The position numbers and the translations under genes were made by a program. DNA of 64,000 nucleotides from Mya arenaria (lineage: Eukaryota > Mollusca > Bivalvia > Myida > Myidae), in NCBI RefSeq assembly GCF_026914265.1, contig NC_069138.1, forward strand, positions 27,991,262 to 28,055,261, in the 5' to 3' direction. Below, piece after piece: positions 30,920 to 60,200 of the stretch; within the stretch, counting starts at the first letter, position 1, and each line of letters starts with the position of its first letter. Below the pieces are notes generated by a model. It was not told where the DNA came from, made no database searches, and saw nothing but the letters and a program-made list of their open reading frames with translations.

Positions 30920-33900
30920 ATCTCCTTTCAGATTCTGTTTGATTAACACTTTACAAATTATGTAAGAGTGTTAAATAAGGCATACTTTAGCCCAAGTATT
31001 CCACTCAAATTGTTTTGCTTAGATGTATGGCATTTCTTGAACACGATGTACATAGCAAGTGGTTTATACGTCATATGTAAACATTATTTTGATGTGAATT
31101 TTAGACATTTTTAACTCTAACAGTATCGATCTACAATATTTTATTTTACCAAAGGACAAGAGTTTTTCTCACTTATCGCTATTTCTAAAAAATGACCAAA
31201 CTACATTACCAAGCACACTATGACCACTTAAAGATTATGTATAAATTAAGAATTATTCGTTATTCAAAACGAGTAAGAATGAAGAGCAATAAGTAACATA
31301 TTTGTCATACATTCACATTTTAAGTAATTCTAATAAACATTAAACCACATATTGAACATACAAGATTGATAAATGTGATGGTATGTACAATGTTCATCAC
31401 AACTGGCGAGTTGAGACTCTGACCTCGTATGGCTGAGAACGATTTTGGAAATGTTACTCCAATCTCGGAGTAAATTCCTGACCAATGTCTTAACGGGGGT
31501 GTCAGGTCCGTTAAACAGGTGGCGTTTGGCGCACTTAACACCATCAGAGGCAAATGAATAGCGTAATCAGGCGTACGACACTTTAGTGTTTCCGTTCAAG
31601 TTTGCGAAGCCTTCATTGGGCATACCTGAAAATAAATCATATATTATAAAAATAAGCAGAATGGACAGTTCTTATTTACGTATACTCAACTCGGGACCAT
31701 AGGAAATTGAATTCCTTCGACCTACATGGAGCAAGTTCATCATTCAAGAATGCACATTTTTTATTTAAAACATGTGTTTGAATATGAAAAAAGTTTGGTT
31801 TCTGACGGTCACGAACTCGCAATCTACAGTTTTGACGTTTACGATGTTTACCAATGCACTTCGGAACCGTCACTAATATTAATTATTATTATTATTAACT
31901 TTATAGTCATTGCTTCATGATACGCAGGCTCTGTGTACGTTTTTATTTGTGAATATTTGTCCTTGCATAAAATTATGAAAACACAAATGTCAATGTTAAA
32001 AAAGCTGTTATGAGTCGGGAATAAACATATTTTTAATCCACAAGTGTAATGTAGGTCTTCGTATCTTACCTTATTGAAAACATTAAATTGGGAGTGTCAT
32101 CCCAAGTTTTCGAAAGCATATTGCATTTAAACTCGTTGTCATATGCAACTAAAGAACGAGCGCAAGTTCCGTCTTCTAGAAAACGATCGTGATAAGCAAT
32201 CCCAGATATTGTGAAAAGCCGCCATTTTAAATTTGTAAATCCCGCTATAAAACTTTCGGTTTACATGACGTATCAGTTGTGGTAAAGATGGGAAGCAACC
32301 AGTACTTTATTTTACATCTTGAAGATACGCCAGTACTCTCCCTCGTCTTATAACGGATAAGATCATTTTTCGGGTTTAACGGATTGTAGTTCTAGATTAC
32401 ACTTTCCGAGAACACTTTTTGTGTATTTTTTCATATTTGGCCTGTACCTCCACAGGCTTAGAATTTACCATCATGTCTAGGCCGTGTAAATGTTTTATTT
32501 TTCAAAATCGAAGTACTTTAGGGAGTGTGGGATTATGCTTGGCTACGCGCCTGCGCTACTGCGACAAAAAGGGCGTTTGAGGATTACATGACATGCGGCG
32601 TCCTAAATTGGAGCACTTCGGCCATTTGCCATCAAAAAGAATGTCGGATGTAAATGGACGGTTAACAATATTAGAATACTTTATATTTAACTACGCTGCT
32701 AGTAGATCACGCAGTAACTTCAATTAAGCAGTTAAACCTATTGATGCAATCATACACTGGGAATCATTTTGAACTGAGTAATACAAATTACACGTTAAAA
32801 CACTGCAATTACAATTAAAAGATATTATTTTTTTACAAACTGCTTCGAATACAGAACCGAGCCGGCATACATCCGATGTTATAATGGAAAATAGCCAGGG
32901 TGTTCAAATTGTGGTTGTTCTCAGAACCTCATTCAGGGAGTGGATCAATTTATATTGAGAATATGGTTTTAAGCATATTATTAATTTACACCGTTTGATA
33001 TATATAGAAAATAATATACACGTGCCATGCCTCCAATGCGGCTCCGTTAAAAATAGGCAAACTTTTTTTCAACCTCGGGCAGAACAAATCAGGTTATATT
33101 ATTCATTTCTCAAACCGCGATAAAAAGCGATATTTCGGGTTTAGGCAGCTATTAATATGGTACTATATCTTGGAAATTAGCGAATTCGGACAACAAGCAG
33201 CTGATGAATGACTTTCAATAATTCATAATGCTCATCCCTGCTCACCAAGTGCTCTAATATAACAATCTTTGATACGTTGTTAAAGCAATTTCTTCCTGCG
33301 AGAATCAAAACTTTCGTTCGTCATCAGTCTTCTGGACCAGATCATTCAAATGAGTAAATTGGAAATAATTTCTTGATCCTGTTTTAATGAGCACCTAAAT
33401 TACGCTGATAAATAACGACAAGAGCTCGCTAGTCTGTTAAAGTGACACTGATATTCAAAATCAATACATACATATGTATAAAAACATCCATTTTGAGTGA
33501 TAAACCTTAATCCCGGTCTGCATTTGACACTTAAAAATAATAGACCAAACTTGAACTATTTTGAAACTGTACATGTCATTTTTAAGGATTTTTTGCCAAA
33601 TGTGGACTTTACCTATTGAGACTTTGAGAAACACGAGTACCACATGTCATTACGAATATATGACATAGTTTGACCTTGACCTTTACGGCCTTAACATTGT
33701 GCCCCATTTAGCTATTATGACCTTGTTCTATTGTGATGTTTACATTTTGTTACTTTAAGCTATTGTTATTTTAAGCAACCCGACCGATGTATGTGTATGC
33801 GGTACATTGTTTTTTCTATGGTTAACATTTGTAAAATGCAATATCAAATTGGAACTGCTCAAGATGCAGAGCAGACGAAAACATGGCTTAGTCACTATAT

Positions 33901-33925
33901 GATGTTTAACGCTCACTAAGAATAT
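30920..33925. other. Intergenic region after LU gene B
   Basis: The first 170 bp resemble the 3' flank of gene A. After that no exon is recognised on either strand. The minus-strand open frames at 31320-31553 and 31676-31873 have no domain signature and no conserved partner. A reverse-oriented copy of a dispersed repeat is at 33440-33650. Confidence 0.45.
33440..33650 (-). repeat. Dispersed repeat, copy 3 (minus strand)
   Basis: AAAGTGACACTGATATTCAA and the following CAATACATAC...TATAAAAACAT...GAGTGATAAACCTT are the reverse complement of the right-hand ends of the repeats at 46230-46615 and 55040-55425. Confidence 0.6.
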
Positions 33926-33928
33926 TTA

Positions 33929-34147
33929 TGTCGCTTACAATATACATTTACAGTCGAACCCCGTTGGCTCGAACTCTTAGGGATCGACAAAAATACCTCG
34001 AGGCTCGGAAAATTCGAGCCAAGCGGGAAGTCTTACGTTCAGTATAAACAAATGGGTCCTAAACATCCAGTTGGAACCAACGAGGAAATCGAGCCAAACG
34101 TGTTGGAGCCAATGTGGTTCGACTGTACATGTATATTGTAAGCGGCA
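33929..34147. mobile_element. MITE-like element with about 46-bp inverted repeats
   Basis: The left arm (TGTCGCTTACAATATACATT...CAGTCGAACC...TTGGCTCGAAC) and the reverse complement of the right arm (TGCCGCTTACAATATACATG...CAGTCGAACC...TTGGCTCCAAC) match over about 46 bp. The interior is non-coding. A degraded copy of the interior is at about 10300-10490. Confidence 0.7.
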
Positions 34148-34308
34148 TAAACTCGTACTGTGATCAGTATGTAAGCGAATATATAATCAAATGGGATTTG
34201 TCTTTCTAGTACCTTTTGTAGGCCTTAAATTCAACACTTCAGTTTTAATGAATCACATTAAGAATCAGCTTCAAATTTCATTTTCTTAGCAATTTGGAAA
34301 TTTTACTT

Positions 34309-35204
34309 GTTTGAGCGCTCGAACATTGAAAAACCTGATCCAGAGAGACTCATATCATGGGACTGAACAGGTTGAATTGTTTGAGCGCCCAAACACGGTG
34401 AAGATGGCCGGTTTGGATGCGAGTGGTTGGTACAAGCGATTTATAAGGGGTGGCAGTTTGTTTGAGCGCTCAAACATTTTCCAAGACCCATTTCCAATTT
34501 CAATTTCTTAGGTCATTGTTAAATCAAACTTGTTTGAGCGCTCGAACATACAGAATCTTCACACAGAGAAATGTAGTGGGAAAATTGTTTGAGCGCTCAA
34601 ACAAAATGATGTGAAGGTACAGCGAATGATTGGTTCAAGCGATTATATTAGTCAGTGTTGGAAGTTTGTTTGAGTGGTCAAATATTTGCTTGTGAAACAT
34701 GTTTTGTTTGGGCGCCCTAGCACTTTTCACTCAATGCATTTTATTTGAGCGCTCAAACATTTTTTAATACCCGTAAAAGCAGTTTGTTTGGGCGCCCTAA
34801 CACTTTCATATAAAGCATTTTGTTTGAGCGCTCAAACATTTTTTTAATACCCGTAAAAGCAGTTTGTTTGGGCGCCCTAACACTTTCATATAAAGCATTT
34901 TGTTTGAGCGCTCAAACATTTTTTTAATACCCGTAAAAGCAGTTTGTTTGGGCGCCCTTACACGTTCATATAAAACATTTTGTTTGAGCGCTCAAACATT
35001 TATTTAATACCTGTAAAAGCAGTTTGTTCAGGCGCCCTAACACTTTCATATAAATAATTTTGTTTGAGCGCTCGAACATTTTTCAGTGAAAGCAATTTGT
35101 TTGGCCGCTCTAACACTTCTTCAGTAAAGGCATTTTGTTTGAGCGCTCGAACATTTTACCAGTTTTTCAGTGAAGGAAGTTTCAGTGCTCAGGTGTTCAA
35201 ACAG
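34309..35204. repeat. Array of perfect palindromes, 80-bp units in the core
   Basis: About 18 copies of the 18-bp palindrome TGTTTGAGCGCTCAAACA or close variants occur in 0.9 kb. In the core (about 34705-35060) it alternates with a second palindromic motif, TGTTTGGGCGCCCTAACAC, at a strict 80-bp period (starts at 34785, 34865, 34945 and 35025). The flanks hold more irregular copies, such as TGTTTGAGCGCTCGAACA at 34309 and 34531. Spacers are AT-rich (TTTTTTAATACCCGTAAAAGCA; ACTTTCATATAAAGCAT). No coding potential was found. Confidence 0.9.
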
Positions 35205-38200
35205 TTTTCTACTTATATCATCAAATGCTGATGAAGACATAATAATAAATCATATCGGTGTAAGATATAATTGAAATTGCATTTTATTTTAACGTCTCGA
35301 CGGTAGATTTGTGAATTTAAGTGTGATTCATAAAGAAAGAGCAAAATTTTCAACATACTTTATACGTATTGTTTTTTAACATTTGTGCCTACTGGTTTTA
35401 TCCCATGGAGCACGGCATGTTCATAGTAGACTATAAAGGTTATTGCCTATCGTCAACAGTTTTTGAACGGTGGCCCTTCAGGGCCAACATTCAAAGTAGG
35501 CATATCAGATCCTTACTACAAATCGCTATACGGTGAAACGGTCAAAAATAGTACGCTCTGTCAATGCCTGAATACAAATGAAATTTTAGAATTAAAAAAA
35601 AAAAAACCTGAAATGATCAATAGTAATATATATTTGATTTTTTCACTGTAGAGGCCACAGCATTCGACCAATGAACAAATAAAGGTCAGAAAGATCATGC
35701 TCGGCCCGAACGTGTATTTCCTTTGCCTCCCATGGTCACCCTTTCTATATAAAACACTACCTTAGTATTCTTTATAGAGGGTGATGGAAAATAAAAAATA
35801 CATGTTGACTCGATTGTTCAGAACTATGTGTAACAGGTGGTTACATTGAGGGATAACGATAGGGTTCTTATAACATGTTTATTCCAAACGCCAGTATAAA
35901 CAAGCCCTGAAATACATAAATAATTACGTCACAATTAGTATTACATGTATCTAGTGGCCGATCCTAACAAACACGGATAACAAATAACAATACAATCACA
36001 TGACAAGAATAGACATATAAGGACATATAAAACACATATAAAGCAAGACAACCACTTCACAATTTTACACAGAACCTACCAATTGTGGATCAGGTTGGCT
36101 TTCACTAGCCCCTTCTGTCTCTATCACTCTGTACGTGTGGGTAAACTTCTACTGCAACATTAATAATAGTGAAATAGATAGAGATTGTGACTCTTATTAT
36201 ATACTTCATGCAAAACATAACTAGAGAACTAGAAATATGCCGTCATGTTGAAATACACATGTACACAGTCATGTACACAAACTATTACCAAAACGTAAAC
36301 AAACACATCAATGCTCATTTGCTACACACTTCAAATGCAAAAGATAAATAGATACAAAACTAACCTCATCATCCACACATTAAAATAATACATGGATTTC
36401 ATGAACGGACAAAGAATGATGTCGGCTTTCTCCAAAACTTATGTAAAACTGCACAATGTCACATGACCAATTAAAGTATTAAAACCACGAAAATGCGGAA
36501 AATGATTTCAGGCCTGATTTCATTTAAACAAAAATTATAAAACTTATGGTCAAAGGGAGCCAATTTATAACTCTTGCCAAACCAAAGGTTAACAACTACC
36601 AAAATTGGAAATACATGAAAATAGAGAATTTTCAAGGCGGTTACATATGTTAAACTTAACAACGTGATTAACGACATCGTTGTTAACTTTCAAATCGTTA
36701 CTGCTCTGGAAGTTTAATGGATACACCTGTGATATGCAGTGTTCTTAACAACGTTTGGGATGACTGTTTTAGATGAACATGTTTTATTCGAATATATGAA
36801 CACATCATGAAATAGTTTAGGTTGAAACTTTAACAACGATGTCGTTAATCGCGTTGTTAACTTTAACTAGGTTCTGAACAATCGGCCCGTCGTCTGTTTA
36901 ACTTTGAATTTTTGACAGGCCTGTAATCAATTACCAAACTGATAATTAAGAATTGATTATTATTTTTGTGCGTTCATGCAGTAGTAACGCTCGGCTGCGA
37001 TTTCGCATATGCATAAACCTCGCTAGCGGTTTTTGCAAAATACAAATGTATGCAAAATCGCGGCCGAGTGTTCAAACTGCATGAACGCACACAAAATAAG
37101 GATTAATACTTATATTTACATTTTCCCGTCTTATTTGTTATTTTTTTCGACCTAATAGTAATTGAGAATAAGCCTTTAATTACAACAAAGGGGAACAAAA
37201 CGTGAAGAGCAAATGTAAATGGTAAGATCACTTGTCGCCCTTGGTGTTTTAGCTGGACGTTCTTTTTATCCTCCGCATAATAAATAGTCCATAAGTAATT
37301 TGCAGGAAAAAACAAATAATCAAAGATTTATTTTAATCATTTGGTAGTTTCTGTAAAATATGTGGAGGTAATAATAATTTTTGTTGTAATATGTTCATTT
37401 TAATCAAGAGAACTTTCGATACATTTTAACTCATGCTTTTCATATGCATGACCCATGTGAGTGGGCATAAAAAATGCTAATGGTGATTTCATGGAAAACG
37501 TCCAGTTCAAGGTAATTATAGCATCATAATTTCACTTTTTGTTGTTTTCTTTAACATTCGCAAAGATATTGAAGTGTTGTGATGTGCTAGTCCTATCGAA
37601 TTGTCAATATTTAGACGTTTGTTCGAACAAATACATTTGTCCTCGAAAGAAATCGCCGAACTTATTATCACCAGCCATAGTTGTTTTGACAGTTGTTACA
37701 GACGAACCGTAGTAAACACCGTGTCAATTTTAATTTGTCTTTATTATTTGTTCAATGCGTGTTGTTTGGTTATCAAATGCAAAAAAAAAAAACACAAAAA
37801 AAAAACATTTTCAAAATTATATTTCTAGAAAATAATGTCTTTCATTTAAATTCTTCGTAAAACATCAAAAGAAACATGTAAACAAGCCGGCATTCAACAG
37901 AACATGTGCCATGCTATATTTAGCAATAAAGTAGATCGTGGTAAGATCACTACGCCCAATCAGAGCGTTGCATTGTTGCAAAACCCGCCTACAAAGGTCA
38001 CGAAAGGTCGACCGGTTCATGCCAAATGAAATCAATTTTTATCGTTCAGAAAATCAAGTACGGATGTAAATATTGATTATTGCACAGTACATGTTGAACA
38101 CTATACATGTACATAAACACAATTAAAGCGCACCTAAAACCGACAATGATATTATTTGATTTTTCTCATTCAAGCATTTACGATGGATTAGTATACATAA

Positions 38201-38480
38201 CAGTGTAGCGTAACCGCATATTTGCACGATTACCGCCCTTTGTTATAAATTGGCCATTGGCGTTAACAAAGTTAAATGCCACGCGGTGTTTTTCAAAGAT
38301 TAGTTTTATATTTTAGACTTATTTATTCCATACAAATGTTTTATTAGCGACAGTAATAATTAAATGAATTATGTTAAACGTTATTTATTAATCGGGAGTT
38401 GTTTTTATAAAGAGTATTAGTAAATTTAAAGCTGTCTCCCTTCATGTTTTCGCAAAGTGGAATATACCCGTTTTACCCAT
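35205..38480. other. Intergenic region with repeat remnants
   Basis: No gene is recognised. It includes a third copy of the GATTGTTYAGAAC-family repeat (about 36640-36890) and a short inverted-repeat element (36963-37096). The remaining open frames are short and carry no signature. Confidence 0.45.
36963..37096. mobile_element. Short inverted-repeat element
   Basis: TTTTTGTGCGTTCATGCAGT near 36963 and its near-perfect complement ACTGCATGAACGCACACAAA near 37077-37096, with inner arms GCTCGGCTGCGATTTCGCAT / ATGCAAAATCGCGGCCGAGT, form an imperfect hairpin of about 45-bp arms. Confidence 0.65.
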
Positions 38481-38504
38481 CTTAATAATGAACTCGTCCG
38501 CCCG

Positions 38505-38840
38505 GTGAGTATATAAGCGCGTCGCTCAGCTAAAAGATTCATTCTGTGTTTGACCGCCGTCGAGGTAACTTCAAACAGTAAACCGGAAATAGTCTTTTGA
38601 AAGCAAATAATTAGAGTCTTGACCTTCTGGCTGTTTATAATTGAACACAGGGCATTGCGATCTGTGGGATAAAAAGGCACCAGGAACTTGACAGCTATAG
38701 GGTTATCTAGCGTTCCAGTTCAAGTAGCCAGATACATAGAGCATTGCGATCTAGTCTGGTGAACGGAGCTGGTGGCTAGAAACTCTAGTAAGCCTTATAC
38801 CTGACATCTGCGTTGGCCACAGAGCATTGCGATCTGCGCG
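38505..38840 (+). promoter_or_regulatory. Possible core promoter (TATA box) followed by three GCATTGCGATCT repeats
   Basis: TATATAAG at 38511 sits in a locally GC-richer context. About 60 bp later is a possible donor (GTCGAG then GTAACT, near 38570). GCATTGCGATCT then occurs at 38653, 38743 and 38825, spaced 80-90 bp. This could be a promoter with a non-coding first exon or a remnant long terminal repeat. No coding sequence can be attached to it, so the call is tentative. Confidence 0.25.
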
Positions 38841-39110
38841 CTGACAAAGGTTAAGGTATTTTGCATCGCCAATAAACAAGCTCCCGTAAGAGAAAGCCAT
38901 TCATCAAGTGACTGAACTTTATATAAACCGATGCATAATCTTTGAACCCTGATTATTTGGTTGATTATGTTTTAACTCACCAATCATTTTTCGAATCATT
39001 TGTTTTAATCATAAGGCAAGGTAGCCTGAGGAAAATTTATATAAGAGCGATCCATAAAGGCTCTACGATACCGATTGAACATACAGCCGGTACAATACAA
39101 CAGTTGTATT

Positions 39111-40135
39111 TTTGATTATAACGCTGGGTTTTGACCTCTACAAGCACTGAATACTGGGGATTTTGCCAATACAAGATACAATATACAAGAGTCTTTATTT
39201 AAAGTCGGGTATATGATAACAAAAAAACAAGCTAAATGAGTTATTTACAGACATAAAAAATAAACAAGCATATAACATATAAATACAAAACAAAGTGAGC
39301 TGGTGACCTGGAAATAAAAGCATATAGATCTTAATAGGAAACACATGTGAAACAGTATTTACAAAGCCGTTTATATTCATGCAATTACAAAAAGTAAGAT
39401 GGAATAAAGCACTATTTACATTGATAACATCAAATAGTCCCGGCTGTACGGCCAGTCTACATGCACACGGTTCCGCTAGTTGACCTACAACTGAACATGG
39501 GAATAACAGCGGGGTATAGCAATGTGGAGTTGGTAAAAATGATTTTTTTTTATTTTTTAATTAAAGCTTGCTAGAAAAAGTCTTTGGAATGTATTGCTAA
39601 GAGGAGGAACTCAAATTATCCTGTTATTTAGAGTACTATTACGATGTATCAGTAAACATAACAGTTATTTTTTATGATTATAACGCTGGCTTTTGATCTC
39701 TACAAACACTGAATACTGGGGAACACGGGGGAATCCGCCAACACAAGATACAACAATCTTTATTTAAAGTCGGGTACATGATAACAAAAACAAATGAAAA
39801 ATAAACATACAAAACAAAATAGGTAACACATGGGAAAAGTATTTATAAAGCCGTTTATATTCATGCAATTACAAAAATTAAGATGGATTAGAGCACTGTT
39901 TACATTGAAATCATCAAATAGTCCCGGCTGTATATTATACGCCAGTCTACATGCACAGGGTTCCGCTAGTTGGCATACAATTGAACATGGGAATTACAGC
40001 AAGGTATAGCAATGTGTACTTGGTAAAAATGTTATTGTTTATTTTTTTCACTAAAGCTTGCTAGAAATAGTCTTTGGGAAAGTATTGCCAGGAGAGGGAA
40101 CTTGATTTATCCTGTTATTTTGAGTAGTAATATAT
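39111..40135. repeat. Tandem segmental duplication (about 0.55 kb units) at the 3' side of the Ig gene
   Basis: 39111-39658 and 39670-40130 share long near-identical stretches, for example ATAACGCTGG(G/C)TTTTGA(C/T)CTCTACAA and GTCCCGGCTGTA...GCCAGTCTACATGCAC. Each copy holds TCTTTATTTAAAG, which on the minus strand is an AATAAA signal (39194-39199 and 39759-39764). They may be alternative ends of the Ig-gene transcript. Confidence 0.75.
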
Positions 40136-40688
40136 TTTTTGACAATATCAGACACAGTAAAGACATGGTCGCTCATATGATTGGGTCGATCCTTACCTAC
40201 AGGCAACCACTCTAACATAAGCCAGGCCAAATGAAAATGATATTGTAAAAAGGCAAATCATCACATCGTCTAACTATCTGAGACTTTCAATTATCCAATT
40301 ATCCATTTAAAGCACTGTTGGTCCCCGGGTTCTACAGCATAGTATTGCTGTAAACGGGATTCTCTGCAAACACAGGGAAAGGAATAAAAAACAACGAGGT
40401 AAAACTGCTACTCAACCAATTGTCACACGTTTTTGGTATACATTGAAATCAGGATTTGACCCCACCCCCCCGATAAAATTTAGTTTAAGTTACGTTTGAG
40501 TAGATACAGAGAATTGTGAGATTAATAGTTTGTCTTCATTATATCCGTAGTAAACTTGTTTTAATATTATCATAATCCTTATATAGGTTTGATATTTTAG
40601 CATATCTTGATCGTTTTACACAAGCGACAGATCATTAAAATCTACTTGAATTCATCCCCTACTGTCTTAATATATACAAAGTTTATAC

Positions 40689-56446
<15,758 letters not shown>

Positions 56447-56530
56447 CTAAAGAAAACAACACCATTAGACTAACATCTAAATGGATTATGTATTCATGCC
56501 TGTCTAAGCCTCACTTTTCAAAAGTGCTAA

Positions 56531-56845
56531 TGCACCAGTCAATTGTAACCACGGCCCACCCAGGTCCGGGGAATAGCGGGGACTTTGACTTTCCGTCCAG
56601 CCAACCCCTGGTAAAAGTCTTGCACTGTGGGGACTTACTGCTGGTAAATCCCTGCCAAAAGCCCCCGCACCCCAGGGGCATCCCACGTTAGGCCCATTCA
56701 CCGATAAATTCGGCGCAAAAACAAAACCACCGCAGTCACTCGGCACTGCAACCTGGAAGGTAAAATCACGGCCCGTTTCCCCCGCTATCCCCGGTTTTCC
56801 CTTGGACCTTGGGAGGGGGGGGGGGGGTTACAATTGACTTGTGCA
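56531..56845. mobile_element. GC-rich MITE-like element
   Basis: The left end TGCACCAGTCAATTGTAACC and the reverse complement of the right end (TGCACAAGTCAATTGTAACC) form inverted repeats around a GC-rich core unlike the AT-rich surroundings. A 13-14-base G run lies at the right side. Open frames through it (56248-56691, 56504-56746) are not genes. Confidence 0.8.
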
Positions 56846-57229
56846 TAAAATATACCTTACACAATTCTTACTGATGTTCTATCAATACAACTAGGTCACT
56901 CTTTGATGTGTCTCCCCATTTACTTTTTCGAACACAGTCGGTATTTTAAGCATATACAGAATTTTCCTTGGCTCTAGGTATTTTCACCGGTCCGTGAGAG
57001 CCAACGGGTTTCGACTGTATATCAAATATAACAGTGAAAGTTTAACACAACTATTAAACACTCCTCAAGAAATGGAGAATGAGGATTTGTTGAGGGTGGA
57101 GTGCAACAGTGCAACAGTGGCAACAGTGGCAACTAGTAGTTTTTGAGTTGTTAACACGTCTTGTTTAAAACTGTAAATTCATTTCTGGTTAATTCTTGGT
57201 GATAAAATTAAGAAACAGTATTCCTACAT

Positions 57230-60200
57230 TATATATTAGGATGCTTTACGGAAGCATAAAACACAATATATTAGGTTGCTTTACGGAAGCGTACAGCATA
57301 ATCCAGTAGGTTGCTTTACGGAAGCGTACAAAACAATATATTAGTTTGCTTTACGGAAGCGTACAACACAATATATTAGTTTGCTTTACGGAAGCGTACA
57401 GCATAATACAGTAGGTTGCTTTACGGAAGCGTACAACACAATATATTAGATTGCTTTACGGAAGCGTACAACACAATATATTAGGTTGCTTTACGGAAGC
57501 GTACAACACAATATATTAGTTTGCTTTACGGAAGCGTACAACACAATATATTAGTTTGCTTTACGGAAGCGTACAACACAATATATTAGTTTACTTTACG
57601 GAAGCGAACAACACAATATATTAGTTTGCTTTACGGAAGCGTACAACACAATATATTAGTTTGCTTTACGGAAGCGTACAACACAATATATTAGGTTGCT
57701 TTACGGAAGCGAACAACACAATATATTAGTTTGCTTTACGGAGGCGTACAACACAATATATTAGGTTGCTTTACGGAAGCGAACAACACAATATATTAGT
57801 TTGCTTTACGGAGGCGTACAACACAATATATTAGTTTGCTTTACGGAAGCGTACAACATTACATAAAAGGTTGCGTTACGGAAGCGTAAAACACAATACA
57901 TTAGGTTGATTTACGGAAGCGTATAACACAATATATAAGGTTCCTAATTACGGAAGCGTACAACACAATATATAACGTTCCTAATTACGGAAGCGTACAA
58001 CACAATATATAAGGTTCCTTATTACGGAAGCGAACAACATTACATAAAAGGTTGCTTTACGGAAGCGTACAACACAATATATAAGGTTCCTAATTACGGA
58101 AGCGTACAACATTACATAACATGTTGCTTTTCGGAAGCGTAAAACATCATACATTAGGTTGATTTACGGAAGCGTATAACACAATATATCAGGTTCATAA
58201 TTATGGAAGCGTATAACATTACATAAAACGTTGCTTTACGGAAGCGTAAAACACAATACATTAGGTTGCTTTACGGAAGCGTACAACACAATATATAAGG
58301 TTCCTAATTACGGAAGCGTACAACATTACGTAACAGGTTGCTTTTCGGAAGCGTAAAACATAAAACATTAGGTTGATTTACCGAAGCGTATAACACAATA
58401 TATCAGGTTCCTAATTATGGAAGCGTACAACATTACATAAAAGGTTGCTTTACGGAAGCGTAAAACACAATACATTAGGTTGATTTACGGAAGCGTATAA
58501 CACAATATATAAGGTTCCTAATTACGGAAACGTACAACATAATATATAAGGTTTCTTATTACTGAAGCGTATAACACAATATATAAGGTTCCTAATTACG
58601 GAAATGTACAACATTACATAAAAGGTTGCTTTACGGAAGCGTACAACACAATACATTATTTTGATTTACGGAAGCGTATAACACAATATATAAGGTTCCT
58701 AATTACGGAAGCGTACAACATTACATAAAAGGTTGCTTTACGGAAGCGTACAACACAATACATTAGGTTGATTTACGGAAGCGTATAACACAATATATAA
58801 GGTTCCTAATTACGGAAGCGTACAACACAATATATAAGGTTCCTAATTACGGAAGAGTACAACACAATATATAAGGTTGCTTTACGGAAGCGTAAACACA
58901 ATATATTAGGTTGATTTATGGAAGCGTATAACACAATATATCAGGTTCCTAATTACGGAAGCGTTCAACACAATATATTAGTTTGCTTTACGGAAGCATA
59001 AAACACAATATATTAGTTTGCTTTACGGAAGTGCACAACACAATATATAAGGTTGATTTATGGAAGCGTATAACACAATATATAAGGTTCCTAATTACGG
59101 AAGCGTACAAAACAATATATTAGTTTGCTTTACGGATGCGTTCAACACAATATATAAGGTTCCTAATTACGGAAGCGTACACCACAATATATAAGGTTCC
59201 TAATTACGGAAGCGTACAACACAATATATTAGTTTGCTTTACGGAAGCGTACAAAACAATATATAAGGTTCCTTATTACGGAAGTGTAAAACACAATATA
59301 TTAGTTTGCTTTACAGAAGCGTACAACATAATACAGTAGGTTGCTTTACGGAAGCGTACATCACATCAATAAGGTCCCTAATTACGGAAGCGTAAAACAC
59401 AATATATTAGTTTGCTTTACAGAAGCGTACAACATAATACAGTAGGTTGCTTTAGGGAAGCGTATAACACAATATATAAGGTTTCTAATTACGGAAGCGT
59501 ACAAAACAATATATAAGTTTCCTAATTACGGAGCGTATAACACAATATATAAGGTTCCTAATTACGGAAGCGTACGTAACACAATATATAAGGTTCCTAA
59601 TTACGGAAGCGTTCAACGCAATATACAAGGTTCCTAATTACGGAAGCGTATAAAACAATATATTAGTTTGCTTTAGGAAAGCGTATAACACAATATATAA
59701 GGTTCCTAATTATGGAAGCGTATAACACAATATATTAGTTTGCATTAGGGAAGCGTATAACTCAATATATAAGGTTACTAATTAAGGAAGCGTATAACAC
59801 AATATATACGGTTCCTAATTACGGAAGCGTATAACACAATATATTTGTTTGCTTTAGGAAAGCGTATAACACAATATATAAGGTTCCTAATTACGAAATC
59901 GTATAACACAATATATAAGTTTGCTTTACGAAAGCGTATAACACAATATATTAGTTTGCTTTACGAAAGCGTATGACACAACATATTAGTTTGCTTTACG
60001 AAAGCGTATAACACAATATATTAGTTTGCTTTACGAAAGCGTATAACACAATATATTAGTTTGCTTTACGAAAGCGTATAACACAATATATTAGTTTGCT
60101 TTACAAAAGTGTATAACAAAATATATTAGTTTGCTTTACGGAAACGTATAACACAATATATTAGTTTGCTTTACGGAATCGTATAACACAATATATTAGT

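Noticed and set aside
34309..35204. CRISPR array in the palindrome region
   Set aside because: The spacers are themselves repeated at 80 bp and the surroundings are eukaryotic genes with introns.
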